Below, one piece after another: positions 35,468-43,774 of a stretch of 64,000 nucleotides of DNA. Origin of the DNA: Candidatus Thiocaldithrix dubininis (GTDB taxonomy: Bacteria; Pseudomonadota; Gammaproteobacteria; Thiotrichales; Thiotrichaceae); contig CP124755.1 of NCBI GenBank assembly GCA_029972135.1, forward strand, positions 1,922,001 to 1,986,000, read 5' to 3'. Below the pieces are notes generated by a model. That model saw only the letters and a program-made list of their open reading frames with translations, had not been told where the DNA came from and made no database searches. How positions within the stretch are numbered: the first letter of the stretch is position 1; each line of letters opens with the position of its first letter. Both the position numbers and the translations under genes were made by a program.

Positions 35468-36819
35468 TCGCCTACTGAACTCGCGGAATTGGTGGGTTTT
35501 TTGCGGCGTTTTTTGCGGCGTAAGCTACTGGTTTTCTTTCCGTTATTTTTACATAAGGCTTGACGTTCCTCGGGAGCAGCTTGTTGGAATTTAGTCCACC
35601 ACTCACAATCGTCTTGTACCGCTTCACCTGCTTGTGCACGCAAACATAAAAAATCGAAAGCTGCACGAAACCGGGGATTACCTAACAGCGCCGTGGCGCG
35701 CCGTAAATCACGCTGGCGAAACCGGCTTTGCAGTCCCCAAATCTCACGCGTAATATTGCTATAACGCCGAGGCACAGCCGTAAAATCCACTTGATCACGT
35801 AGCGCATCGCTGGCTGCTAAATTTAACGCTTGCATTTCCGGCATATTGCCATTGTCTTGCAATTGTTGCGCTGCTAATTGCACTTTATGCCACAGTAACA
35901 CCGCATATAAAAACGCAGGCATGACCGATTTACCGTCTTGAATACGTTGATCGGTATTTTGCAGTGAAATTTCCAGCATTTTTGCGACAGTGCCTGTGCT
36001 ATCGTCGCGCAAGCTTTCAGCGGTTAAAGGCAATAAATAATTAAGCAAGCCATATTGACGCAGTAATTGAAAGGTTTGCCAACCGTCACCGCTTAATAAT
36101 AATTTTAAAATTTCATCAAACAAACGCGCAGAGGAAACGGCGGCTAATAACGGTGCTAAGGGTTTGAGTAGGCTTTCAGTATCCGGATGAATCGTAAACT
36201 TCAATTTAGCAGCAAAGCGCACCACCCGTAATAAACGCACGGGATCTTCACGAAAACGCACCACAGGCTCACCTAATAAGCGAATCACACCCGCGCGTAA
36301 ATCTGCCAAGCCACCAACTAAATCTAATAATTCGCCATTGCTCGGATTATAAAATAAGGCATTAATGGTTAAATCACGCCGCCAGACATCTTCTTGCAAA
36401 CTGCCATAAACGTTATCGTGAATAATACGCCCGTCATCGCTGACTTGCCCACCACCATCTGCTTCGTCATGCGGGGCGCGAAAAGTCGCAACTTCTAAAT
36501 AATCTCGCCCATAATAAATATGCGCTAAACGAAAACGCCGCCCAATCAGACGACAAGAATTGAATAATTTACGAATTTCTTCCGGTCGTGCACTGGTGGC
36601 AATATCAAAATCTTTCGGTGTGCGCCCTAATAATAAATCACGTACACAGCCCCCCACTAAATAGGCTTCGTAACCTGCACGCTGTAAACGACGAATCACA
36701 TCTTTCGCACGCCCACAAATTAAATCAGCTTGAATATGATGCTGCTCAGGTAAAATATGCAAAATAGGTTCTGCTCCCGTTTGTGGCTCCCCATTGCCCG
36801 CAAATTCCATTTTAATCAC
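35464..36819 (-). CDS. pcnB: Poly(A) polymerase I
   Basis: PcnB adds 3' poly(A) tails that mark RNAs for decay. The nucleotidyltransferase head has YLVGGCVRDLLLGRTPKDFDIAT (the DxD metal ligands), and the downstream RRFRLAHIYYG, RRDLTINALFY and RFREDPVRLLRVVRFAAKL are diagnostic. The tail is basic (RRKKRRKKP), as in E. coli PAP I, and helps distinguish it from CCA-adding enzymes. The frame opens with GTG at 36819; an ATG three codons inside (36810) is equally plausible, and no strong ribosome-binding site decides. Confidence 0.93.
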   Translation of the reverse strand: MIKMEFAGNGEPQTGAEPILHILPEQHHIQADLICGRAKDVIRRLQRAGYEAYLVGGCVRDLLLGRTPKDFDIATSARPEEIRKLFNSCRLIGRRFRLAHIYYGRDYLEVATFRAPHDEADGGGQVSDDGRIIHDNVYGSLQEDVWRRDLTINALFYNPSNGELLDLVGGLADLRAGVIRLLGEPVVRFREDPVRLLRVVRFAAKLKFTIHPDTESLLKPLAPLLAAVSSARLFDEILKLLLSGDGWQTFQLLRQYGLLNYLLPLTAESLRDDSTGTVAKMLEISLQNTDQRIQDGKSVMPAFLYAVLLWHKVQLAAQQLQDNGNMPEMQALNLAASDALRDQVDFTAVPRRYSNITREIWGLQSRFRQRDLRRATALLGNPRFRAAFDFLCLRAQAGEAVQDDCEWWTKFQQAAPEERQALCKNNGKKTSSLRRKKRRKKPTNSASSVGE

Positions 36820-36906
36820 GTATCGCTAAGACTCTTTGCAAGAAATAGTGGCAATAATACCACTTGCTTTTTCTGATACCTACCCTAGTGCAACCTTTTT
36901 GCAACA

Positions 36907-37368
36907 CTAAAATAGGGTTTTTGCCATTACAATGGCATCCTCACGCCCGTGTAACGCTTGGTAATAATTTTTACGTAAGCCGACTTCATTAAAACCTGCG
37001 TTTATATACAAGCGAATCGCCGAAAAATTAGACTGACGCACTTCTAAAAAACAAGTATCGGCTTTAACACCTTTGCCAATACGCTCCAACGTTTTTAAGA
37101 GCCGACTGCCTAAACGTTGCCCATGATAATCGGGATGCACACAAATATTCAGTAAGTGCATTTCATCCAAGGAAAACATCACCGCTGCATACGCAATAAT
37201 GTTACGTTCGTTTTCATACACCCAACAGGAATAACCGTGTTTTAAACAATCTTCAAAAATGCCGTAACTCCACGGAAATTGATAAGCTTGCTGTTCAATA
37301 CTTAACACAACAGATAAATCCGCCATCGTCATGGGGCGTAAACTCAGGATTTCTGCATCAACCAACAT
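36907..37368 (-). CDS. rimI: Ribosomal-protein S18-alanine N-acetyltransferase
   Basis: RimI is a GNAT enzyme that acetylates the N-terminus of ribosomal protein S18. The 153-aa protein has the acetyl-CoA loop HPDYHGQRLGSRLL (the Q/RxxGxG/A type) and LLNICVHP before it. It continues with TCFLEVRQSNFSAIRLYINAGFNEVGLRKNYY, characteristic of RimI. Its start overlaps the end of the uracil-DNA glycosylase gene by 11 nt, an order (udg-rimI) seen in other gammaproteobacteria. Confidence 0.92.
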   Translation of the reverse strand: MLVDAEILSLRPMTMADLSVVLSIEQQAYQFPWSYGIFEDCLKHGYSCWVYENERNIIAYAAVMFSLDEMHLLNICVHPDYHGQRLGSRLLKTLERIGKGVKADTCFLEVRQSNFSAIRLYINAGFNEVGLRKNYYQALHGREDAIVMAKTLF

Positions 37369-38182
37369 AATGGTTTAATAACTCTTGGGTTTTGAGTAAG
37401 TCTTGCCAAGCTTTACGTTTATCCGCAGGCTGACGCAATAAATACGCGGGATGATAGGTCACATAAACCGGAATTTGCGTGCTGGGCATGTAGTGCAGTT
37501 GATTGCGTAAACGCCCTAAGGGCAAATCAGTTTGTAGTAAATTTTGGGCAGCAATACGCCCGACCACCAAAATTAATTTGGGTTGTACGAGCGCAATTTG
37601 CTGTTCTAAATAAGCACGACACTGCGCGGCTTCATCAGGTTTAGGGTCACGGTTATTCGGCGGACGACATTTCAGAATATTGGCAATATAAATATTGTCT
37701 CGCTGTAAGCCAATGCTCAGCAGCATATTGTTTAATAACTGCCCTGCTTTACCCACAAATGGCTCACCCTTACGGTCTTCATCCGCACCCGGTGCTTCGC
37801 CAATTACCAATAAATCGGCTGTTTGATTGCCTACGCCAAAGACGGTTTGGGTACGCGTTTTACTTAAAGTACAACATTCACAGGCTTTAACCGCTGCTTG
37901 TAAGGCTTGCCAATCCAAATCGTGAACTAACTTTGGCGCATTTACATTGACTGGCGCTGAGGTCACGGCAATCGGTTTAACCACAGATTTTGGCAACTCA
38001 GTGGCTGTCAATACAGATATAGCGTCTTTTAGGGAAGCTTCAGCATGGGTATTCATAGAACTCGCCAACGTCATGACCGGCTCAGTTTGTGTCGACACAG
38101 GGCATACCACAGACTGCTGTTTGGGCAACCAAACCGGTACACCCATTGCTTGCATATAACGTTGGCGTAATTCTAAATTCAC
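37358..38182 (-). CDS. Family 4 uracil-DNA glycosylase
   Basis: Removes uracil from DNA to start base-excision repair. The catalytic half (about residues 95-274) has the iron-sulfur cysteines CECCTLSKTR, the active site GEAPGADEDRKGEPFVGKAGQLL, ILKCRPPNNRDP and a final TYHPAYLLRQP. The N-terminal 90 residues are a low-complexity spacer with no known domain. Length (274 aa) is typical of the gammaproteobacterial form. It begins 6 nt after leuA and overlaps rimI, so three genes may be one transcript. Confidence 0.93.
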   Translation of the reverse strand: MNLELRQRYMQAMGVPVWLPKQQSVVCPVSTQTEPVMTLASSMNTHAEASLKDAISVLTATELPKSVVKPIAVTSAPVNVNAPKLVHDLDWQALQAAVKACECCTLSKTRTQTVFGVGNQTADLLVIGEAPGADEDRKGEPFVGKAGQLLNNMLLSIGLQRDNIYIANILKCRPPNNRDPKPDEAAQCRAYLEQQIALVQPKLILVVGRIAAQNLLQTDLPLGRLRNQLHYMPSTQIPVYVTYHPAYLLRQPADKRKAWQDLLKTQELLNHYVG

Positions 38183-38188
38183 GCGGGT

Positions 38189-39739
38189 TTAAACCCCTTG
38201 ATGATGTTGTGGGTGTTCACGTTGGTTTTGGCTAACTAAACGATTCCACGCATCTACATAAGCTTTGGCAGAAGCAATCACAATATCAGTATCCGCCCCG
38301 TGTCCGTGAATAATACGACCTGCTTTTTCTAGGCGTACCGTCACTTCACCCTGCGCATCTGTACCGCTGGTAATATTATTGACTGAATACAAAGTCAAAT
38401 TCGCCGATTCACCGACAATCGCCTCAATACACTTGAATACCGCATCAACAGGACCACCACCGATTGCCGTTGCGGTTTTCTCTTCACCTTTAGCTTTTAA
38501 GGTGACTGAGGCATTCGGTGCCTCACCTGTTTCAGAACACACCCATGAAGAGACTAATTCATAGACTTCCGCAATATGACTAGCGCGGGTATCCATCATC
38601 AGAATCATTAAATCTTCATCGAAAATATCGTGCTTACGATCCGCTAAATCCTTAAAACGGGCAAAAGCTTCATTCAGTTCTTCTTCTGAATTCAAGCTAA
38701 TATTTAAGTCTTGTAAACGGGTTTTCAAGGCATTACGCCCAGAATGCTTACCTAATACGATCTTATTGTCAGTCCAGCCCACATCTTGCGCACGCATGAT
38801 TTCATAGGTTTCACGGTGTTTTAAAACACCATCTTGATGAATGCCAGATTCGTGCGCAAACGCATTCGCACCGACAATGGCTTTATTCGGTTGTACAGGA
38901 AAACCCGTAACGCTGGAGACTAAACGAGATGTCGGCACAATATGCGTGGCATCAATGCGCGTTTCCACTGGGAACACATCCGCCCGAGTTCGTACTGCCA
39001 TCACGATTTCTTCTAAAGACGCATTACCTGCCCGTTCGCCTAAGCCATTAATTGTACATTCGACCTGACGCGCACCTTGCATAACCGCTGCTAACGAGTT
39101 GCCAACGGCTAAGCCTAGGTCATTATGGCAATGCACCGAAAATACGGCTTTATCTGCATTTGGAATAGTTTGGATTAAACGCCCCACGATATCGCCGAAC
39201 ACATGCGGTATTTGATAGCCAACAGTATCGGGAATATTAATCGTTTTTGCGCCCGCATCAATCGCCGCTTCAATAATTCGACATAAAAAATCAAACTCAG
39301 AGCGCCCTGCATCTTCACAAGAAAATTCAACGTCATCAATCAGATTACGCGCCCGTTTGACCGCATAAACCGCTTGAGCGACAACTTCATCCGGCGTCAT
39401 ACGCAACTTGTTTTGCATATGAATCGGTGAAGTAGCAATAAAGGTATGAATACGCCCCGCATTGGCTAATTTAACGGCCTCACCTGCACGGTCAATGTCT
39501 TTATCTAAGGCGCGAGCTAAACCACAAATTGTGCTGTCTTTGACAATTTGTGCAATGGCTTTAACTGATTCAAAGTCACCGGGGCTGGCAATGGGAAAAC
39601 CAGCTTCAATCACATCGACTTGCATTTTTTCCAGCATTAACGCAATGCGGATTTTTTCTTCTTGCGTCATAGACGCGCCGGGGCTTTGCTCACCATCGCG
39701 TAAGGTCGTATCGAAAATAATTAAGCGCTGTTTTGACAT
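38189..39739 (-). CDS. leuA: 2-isopropylmalate synthase (standard form)
   Basis: The 516-aa enzyme matches the usual bacterial LeuA. It opens [20 protein letters not shown], has [21 protein letters not shown], a [12 protein letters not shown] segment, and a C-terminal regulatory domain (about 395-500; [16 protein letters not shown]). The ATG at 39739 has GGAG 9 nt upstream and avoids the 12 extra residues of the upstream frame. This is a second LeuA in the window, of a different class from that at 2-796. A promoter-like TATAAT and a GCCC-TTGT-GGGC hairpin precede it. Leucine feedback control is expected from the family, not shown. Confidence 0.95.
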   Translation of the reverse strand: MSKQRLIIFDTTLRDGEQSPGASMTQEEKIRIALMLEKMQVDVIEAGFPIASPGDFESVKAIAQIVKDSTICGLARALDKDIDRAGEAVKLANAGRIHTFIATSPIHMQNKLRMTPDEVVAQAVYAVKRARNLIDDVEFSCEDAGRSEFDFLCRIIEAAIDAGAKTINIPDTVGYQIPHVFGDIVGRLIQTIPNADKAVFSVHCHNDLGLAVGNSLAAVMQGARQVECTINGLGERAGNASLEEIVMAVRTRADVFPVETRIDATHIVPTSRLVSSVTGFPVQPNKAIVGANAFAHESGIHQDGVLKHRETYEIMRAQDVGWTDNKIVLGKHSGRNALKTRLQDLNISLNSEEELNEAFARFKDLADRKHDIFDEDLMILMMDTRASHIAEVYELVSSWVCSETGEAPNASVTLKAKGEEKTATAIGGGPVDAVFKCIEAIVGESANLTLYSVNNITSGTDAQGEVTVRLEKAGRIIHGHGADTDIVIASAKAYVDAWNRLVSQNQREHPQHHQGV

Positions 39740-39844
39740 GAGTTGTGCTCCAAACCACTGCTTGTGGTTAGCCAACTCACAAACAGTCTATCAATCTTAA
39801 AAGGGGAGTAATCATAACGCGAGAGACCCCGCCGGGTGCAAGAA

Positions 39845-39872
39845 ATTATACCGCCCACAAGGGCAGTCGAAA
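39845..39872 (-). promoter_or_regulatory. Probable leuA promoter with hairpin in the spacer
   Basis: On the minus strand a perfect -10 TATAAT occupies 39850-39845. Upstream is a TTTCGA-like -35 with about 16 bp spacing. The spacer contains the perfect inverted repeat GCCC-TTGT-GGGC (39864-39853), which may be an operator. Confidence 0.45.
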
Positions 39873-39884
39873 CAGGTAATATAA

Positions 39885-39931
39885 ACGGTAGCGAGGACAA
39901 GTTCTGACAATCATGTCCGAAACGCTACCGT
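39885..39931 (-). terminator. Extended hairpin between pssA and leuA
   Basis: A 9-bp outer stem (ACGGTAGCG at 39885-39893, CGCTACCGT at 39923-39931) and an inner stem (GGACA at 39895-39899, TGTCC at 39914-39918) form a two-tier hairpin 16 nt after the pssA stop. The T-run is weak, so termination is the likely but unproven role. Confidence 0.5.
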
Positions 39932-39946
39932 ATCTTTAGGCTAATT

Positions 39947-40762
39947 TCAAGCCTCTAACCCTTTACGCCGACGCTGGGCACGACGATAACGACGCCATAA
40001 CCATAACGCTGGACCTGATAAGGTATAGAGACTAAACGCGACGAATAAGACTTTAGGTGGGTCTAAAATAACCAGTGCTAATACCAACACGACTACCAAA
40101 ATTGCTACAAACGGCACACGATTGCGTGGATTAAAATCTTTGAAACTGTAGTAGCTAATATTGCTTACCATGAGTAAGCCAACGCTTAAAGTCAAAAACA
40201 GCGCTGGAAATTGCATTTGTTGCCCTGTTAAACCCATATCCTGACACGCCCAAACCATACTGATCATCATCGCTGCCGCAGCCGGACTAGGTAAACCGAC
40301 AAAGAAACGCTTATCAACCTTGCCAATTTGGGTATTAAACCGCGCTAAACGTAAGGCCGCACAGGCCATATAAATAAAGGCGGCTAACCAACCCATTTTG
40401 CCCCACGTTACGCCATGTGACTGTAACGAACTGAGAGACCATTGATACATAATCAGCGAGGGCGCAACGCCAAATGACACCAAATCAGAAAGGCTATCAT
40501 ATTCAGCACCAAATGCGGTTTGTGTATTGGTTAAACGCGCTACCCGTCCGTCTAAACTATCTAAAACCATCGCAATAACTACCGCAATCGCTGCTACTTC
40601 AAACTTGTTTTGCATGGCAGCCACCACGGCATAAAAACCACAAAACATTGCACCCGTAGTAAACAGATTAGGCAGTAGATAAATACCGCGTGACATAGGT
40701 TTTGCAGGCGCAACGGGTGTCTCCGTTTGAGTGTCCGTTGCATCAGGCATTTGCTGTTCCAT
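39947..40762 (-). CDS. pssA: CDP-diacylglycerol-serine O-phosphatidyltransferase
   Basis: PssA makes phosphatidylserine from CDP-diacylglycerol and serine, the precursor of phosphatidylethanolamine. The CDP-alcohol phosphotransferase motif is seen as DSLDGRVARLTNTQTAFGAEYDSLSD (residues about 68-92). About eight hydrophobic segments mark it as the membrane-bound subclass, as in Bacillus, unlike the peripheral E. coli enzyme. AAGGA stands 8 nt before the ATG. The C-terminus is basic (RRYRRAQRRRKG). The next pathway enzyme, Psd, is encoded at about 50.5 kb. Confidence 0.93.
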   Translation of the reverse strand: MEQQMPDATDTQTETPVAPAKPMSRGIYLLPNLFTTGAMFCGFYAVVAAMQNKFEVAAIAVVIAMVLDSLDGRVARLTNTQTAFGAEYDSLSDLVSFGVAPSLIMYQWSLSSLQSHGVTWGKMGWLAAFIYMACAALRLARFNTQIGKVDKRFFVGLPSPAAAAMMISMVWACQDMGLTGQQMQFPALFLTLSVGLLMVSNISYYSFKDFNPRNRVPFVAILVVVLVLALVILDPPKVLFVAFSLYTLSGPALWLWRRYRRAQRRRKGLEA

Positions 40763-40939
40763 TAATGCATCCTTCTTTTTTATGTGTGTCGCAAATTTAT
40801 GCCTGCACTATGCAGCGCTTTAATCGAACTGGCAAGTTACCAATACCTAATTATGGTTTCGTCGATTAATTTCCGACTAATTGTGGATAAACACTTGCGT
40901 GGATTGTTAAAAACCCTTAATACTCACGATTGCACTTTC

Positions 40940-40953
40940 TTGACAATTATCAT
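40940..40953. promoter_or_regulatory. FNR-type box in front of fnr
   Basis: TTGAC-AATT-ATCAT matches the FNR consensus TTGAT-N4-ATCAA at 8 of 10 positions and lies only 16 nt before the fnr ATG, a location suited to autorepression. Confidence 0.5.
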
Positions 40954-40968
40954 AATCTCAGAGCACTT

Positions 40969-41742
40969 ATGAAAAACATACCTGTGCATACGCCTCGTAA
41001 ATCAGCGGTTGCTTGTAATAATTGCAGCCTCAGTGAGCTTTGTTTGCCGCGTGGTTTAACACGTGATGAATTAGAGTTGCTAGAGAAAACCATTGATAAA
41101 ACAACAAAAATCAAAAAACGCGATTACCTATTTCACAGAGATGATACACAAAGTTCGATTTATGCCGTTAAATCGGGCGCGATTAAAACCTCGCTCTCTA
41201 CACCCGATGGCGAAGAGCAAATTCTTGGATTTTATCTACCCGGTGATTTACTGGGGTTTGATGCATTCGCCCATAATCGCCATACCTGTGATGCGCAAGC
41301 GTTGGATGATTCTTTAGTCTGCGAACTCAATATGGAACATTTCCAAGAGTTATGCGGCAAAATTGCCAGTATGCGCGGACAAATGCTACGCCAAGTCGGC
41401 TTAGAAATTGAGCGCGAACATATGCTATTGCTGACTTTGGGGCAAATGCGCACAGAAGAACGACTAGCTACCTTCTTATCCGGTTTATCAGAACGTAATC
41501 GGGAACGGGGTTTCTCAAGTAGTGAATTCTACTTACCGATGGCACGCCACGATTTGGCCAATTATTTAGGCATGGCGGTTGAAACCTTAAGCCGTATGTT
41601 TTCACGCTTACAAGAAGAAAAAATCATTACCGTACAACATCGTTTGATTAAAATTCAGGATATGCAGCGCTTAAAACAATTGGCGCATCATACTTGCCGC
41701 CCGAATGAAATACCGTGTACACAACAAACGGCGCACAGTTAA
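40969..41742 (+). CDS. fnr: FNR/Anr oxygen-sensing transcriptional regulator
   Basis: FNR binds DNA only while its 4Fe-4S cluster is intact, switching genes under low oxygen. The 257-aa protein (ATG at 40969) has the cluster cysteines Cys16, Cys19 and Cys25 (CNNCSLSELC) and Cys107 (HTCDA). A cyclic-nucleotide-type beta roll (about 40-140; GFYLPGDLLGFDA) follows. The recognition helix reads MAVETLSRMFSRLQ, with the E-xx-SR that contacts TTGAT. The frame extends upstream to 40930, but that would include the operator-like box. It is convergent with hemN, a well-known FNR target. Confidence 0.94.
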   Translation: MKNIPVHTPRKSAVACNNCSLSELCLPRGLTRDELELLEKTIDKTTKIKKRDYLFHRDDTQSSIYAVKSGAIKTSLSTPDGEEQILGFYLPGDLLGFDAFAHNRHTCDAQALDDSLVCELNMEHFQELCGKIASMRGQMLRQVGLEIEREHMLLLTLGQMRTEERLATFLSGLSERNRERGFSSSEFYLPMARHDLANYLGMAVETLSRMFSRLQEEKIITVQHRLIKIQDMQRLKQLAHHTCRPNEIPCTQQTAHS

Positions 41743-41764
41743 CGCGCCGTTACCATTAAACGAA

Positions 41765-43150
41765 TTAAATTACTTTTGAGAAGCGAGTTTGTGCATTAGC
41801 CGCCCGCAAACTAACGTCGAATACCATACAAATATTGCGAATCAAAAAACGCCCGCGTGGCGTTACGACCAATCCTTCTGCATCTAAACCTAATAACCCA
41901 TCTTGCGCCATTGCCGCTAATTCATTCAATTCTTGAGCAAAATAATCAGCAAACTTTAAATTAAATTGCTTTTCAATATCTGCAAAACTGAGCTGAAAAT
42001 GGCACGCTAATTGTTGAATGACTTCGCGGCGAATAACATCATCGTCGGTTAAGGTAATACCACGAATTACCGGAAATTGGTTTTTGTCTAATGCCGCGTA
42101 GTATTCATCTAAGGTTTTAGCATTTTGGCTATAACTTTCTGCCACACTGCTAATCGAACTCACGCCCATTGCAATTAGGTCACAATCCGCATGGGTGGTA
42201 TAGCCTTGGAAATTCCGATGCAATGTCCCATTAGCTTGTGCTAATGCTAATTCATCATCCGGTTTTGCAAAGTGATCCATACCGATATAAACGTAACCTT
42301 GCGCGGTTAAATGCTCGACCGCCAATTGCATAATTTGCAACTTGGTATCCGCAGAAGGTAAGTCGTCTTCATTAATGCGGCGCTGTGGTTTAAACAAATG
42401 TGGCAAATGCGCATAGTTAAAGATAGATAAACGATCCGGCGATAATTCCAAAATGGTGTCTAAGGTTTCACGGAAACTCTCAACGGTTTGAAACGGCAAA
42501 CCGTAGATCAAATCTACACTAATTGAATTTGCGCCATACTGCCGACAAGCTTCAATCACCGCCTGCGTTTGTTCAATCGGTTGTACTCGATTAACCGCTA
42601 TCTGTACTCGCTCATTAACGTCTTGCACGCCCAAACTAAAGCGATTAAAGCCAATTTCACGTAAGACCTGAATAGTTTCTGTGGTCACGGAACGCGGATC
42701 AATTTCAATCGAGTAATCGCCTTCGTCATTATCGTATAAACGGAAATGTTGCCGCGTCTTGGTCATTAACGCCCGCATTTCCTCATGATTTAAAAACGTG
42801 GGTGTGCCACCGCCCCAATGCAATTGTTCGACTTGACGATCTGGGTCATATAAAGCGGCTTGCATTTCAATTTCTTTAAATAAATACCGCAAATAACGCT
42901 CAGATAGACTACGATCTTTAGTAGCAATCTTATTGCAGGCGCAGTAGAAACAAATCGTGTCACAGAAAGGAATGTGAAAATATAACGATAAAGGCAAGGG
43001 AATCGGGTCTTCATTACTTAAATAAGCATGCGCCTTGTATTCGTCCTCAGTAAAGGTAGTAAAGGCAACGGCCGTTGGATACGAAGTATAACGGGGACCT
43101 GCTTTATCATAGCGGCGAATTAACTGCGCATCGAACAAAACACTACTCAT
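41765..43150 (-). CDS. hemN: Oxygen-independent coproporphyrinogen III oxidase
   Basis: HemN is a radical-SAM enzyme that decarboxylates coproporphyrinogen III when oxygen is absent. The 461-aa protein has the SAM cluster CxxxCxxC at Cys63, Cys67 and Cys70 plus Cys72, the same layout as E. coli HemN. HWGGGTPTFL and EIDPRSVT follow, with the C-terminal HemN domain (about 350-455). It is convergent with fnr. A perfect FNR site lies about 100 bp before its start, so anaerobic activation is likely. Confidence 0.96.
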   Translation of the reverse strand: MSSVLFDAQLIRRYDKAGPRYTSYPTAVAFTTFTEDEYKAHAYLSNEDPIPLPLSLYFHIPFCDTICFYCACNKIATKDRSLSERYLRYLFKEIEMQAALYDPDRQVEQLHWGGGTPTFLNHEEMRALMTKTRQHFRLYDNDEGDYSIEIDPRSVTTETIQVLREIGFNRFSLGVQDVNERVQIAVNRVQPIEQTQAVIEACRQYGANSISVDLIYGLPFQTVESFRETLDTILELSPDRLSIFNYAHLPHLFKPQRRINEDDLPSADTKLQIMQLAVEHLTAQGYVYIGMDHFAKPDDELALAQANGTLHRNFQGYTTHADCDLIAMGVSSISSVAESYSQNAKTLDEYYAALDKNQFPVIRGITLTDDDVIRREVIQQLACHFQLSFADIEKQFNLKFADYFAQELNELAAMAQDGLLGLDAEGLVVTPRGRFLIRNICMVFDVSLRAANAQTRFSKVI

Positions 43151-43246
43151 TCAAACTTACCTCAACTGAAATCCGGTCAAGAATTGACAATAAATGCGGT
43201 AAATGCTGCTTAATTGCAAGCACCCCAACATAAACCTGTTATGAAC

Positions 43247-43260
43247 TTGATATGCATCAA
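43247..43260. promoter_or_regulatory. Perfect FNR box upstream of hemN
   Basis: TTGAT-ATGC-ATCAA is an exact 10/10 match to the FNR/Anr consensus. Its centre is about 103 bp before the hemN ATG and about 50 bp before a plus-strand promoter-like element, so it may serve divergent transcripts. Confidence 0.75.
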
Positions 43261-43302
43261 GAAACCTTTGTACTGCACATTGTGGTTATTTATAAAACTG
43301 GG

Positions 43303-43421
43303 TTTAATGGCACTCGGAGACTGTTGACGTTGATGTTTGTTACCTCCGCTAGTGAACAGTCCCCAACGCTCTACATACCCTAAAGCACTTGGCTCTTCTC
43401 ATTTGAAGAGCCATATTTTTT
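43303..43421 (+). ncRNA. Candidate FNR-linked intergenic small RNA
   Basis: A plus-strand promoter is suggested by TTGTAC (43268-43273) and TATAAA (43291-43296) with an ideal 17-bp spacing. It starts transcription near 43303. About 118 nt later a strong terminator ends it. There is no coding frame in between. The internal stem GACTGTT/AACAGTC (43319-43325 with 43355-43361) displays a CCTCC stretch (43343-43347) in its loop, which could pair with ribosome-binding sites. A perfect FNR box is centred about 50 bp upstream. Size and setting recall the anaerobic sRNA FnrS of enterobacteria, but no sequence homology is claimed. Confidence 0.45.
43390..43421 (+). terminator. Rho-independent terminator without an upstream protein gene
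   Basis: A perfect 9-bp stem TGGCTCTTC/GAAGAGCCA with a TCATTT loop is followed by TATTTTTT. It cannot belong to hemN (opposite strand), so it implies a plus-strand transcript here. Confidence 0.85.
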
Positions 43422-43564
43422 ACAGGCTTTCTAAACTAGAAAATAAACAATTTTTATTAAACAACCTAGACATTTCGGCTTGTTTTGCATAAATTATAAA
43501 CAAAATAAAAACTACACTTAATAAACTCTATAATCATCATAAATTACGTTAAGGATTTTCAACT

Positions 43565-43708
43565 ATGCAAAACCTAATAGTCTTACTTCCAACTTTGTTA
43601 TTTGCCAGCTTTGCAGCCGTGTTAGTCTGGTTTTGTACCAAACGAAGTAAAGCAAATGGTGGTTTGTGCCAATCCTTAAAGCAAGCGAATAACTACCCAC
43701 AAGATTAA
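43565..43708 (+). CDS. 47-aa single-span membrane protein
   Basis: A short frame opens with ATG at 43565, AAGGA about 10 nt upstream. It encodes 47 residues: a hydrophobic helix (LIVLLPTLLFASFAAVLVWF, about 4-23), then a basic turn (TKRSK) and a polar tail. The pattern matches small single-span oxidase or respiratory subunits and assembly proteins in general, but no specific family was recognised. It lies between the sRNA-like terminator and agmatine deiminase. The strong signal for a membrane helix plus ribosome-binding site argues that it is real. Confidence 0.5.
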   Translation: MQNLIVLLPTLLFASFAAVLVWFCTKRSKANGGLCQSLKQANNYPQD

Positions 43709-43774
43709 ATGTTACCACAGGGTGTGCCCTAGTTTGTATAATGCCACTTTAGTTAATGAATCCTTTTGAGCCTT

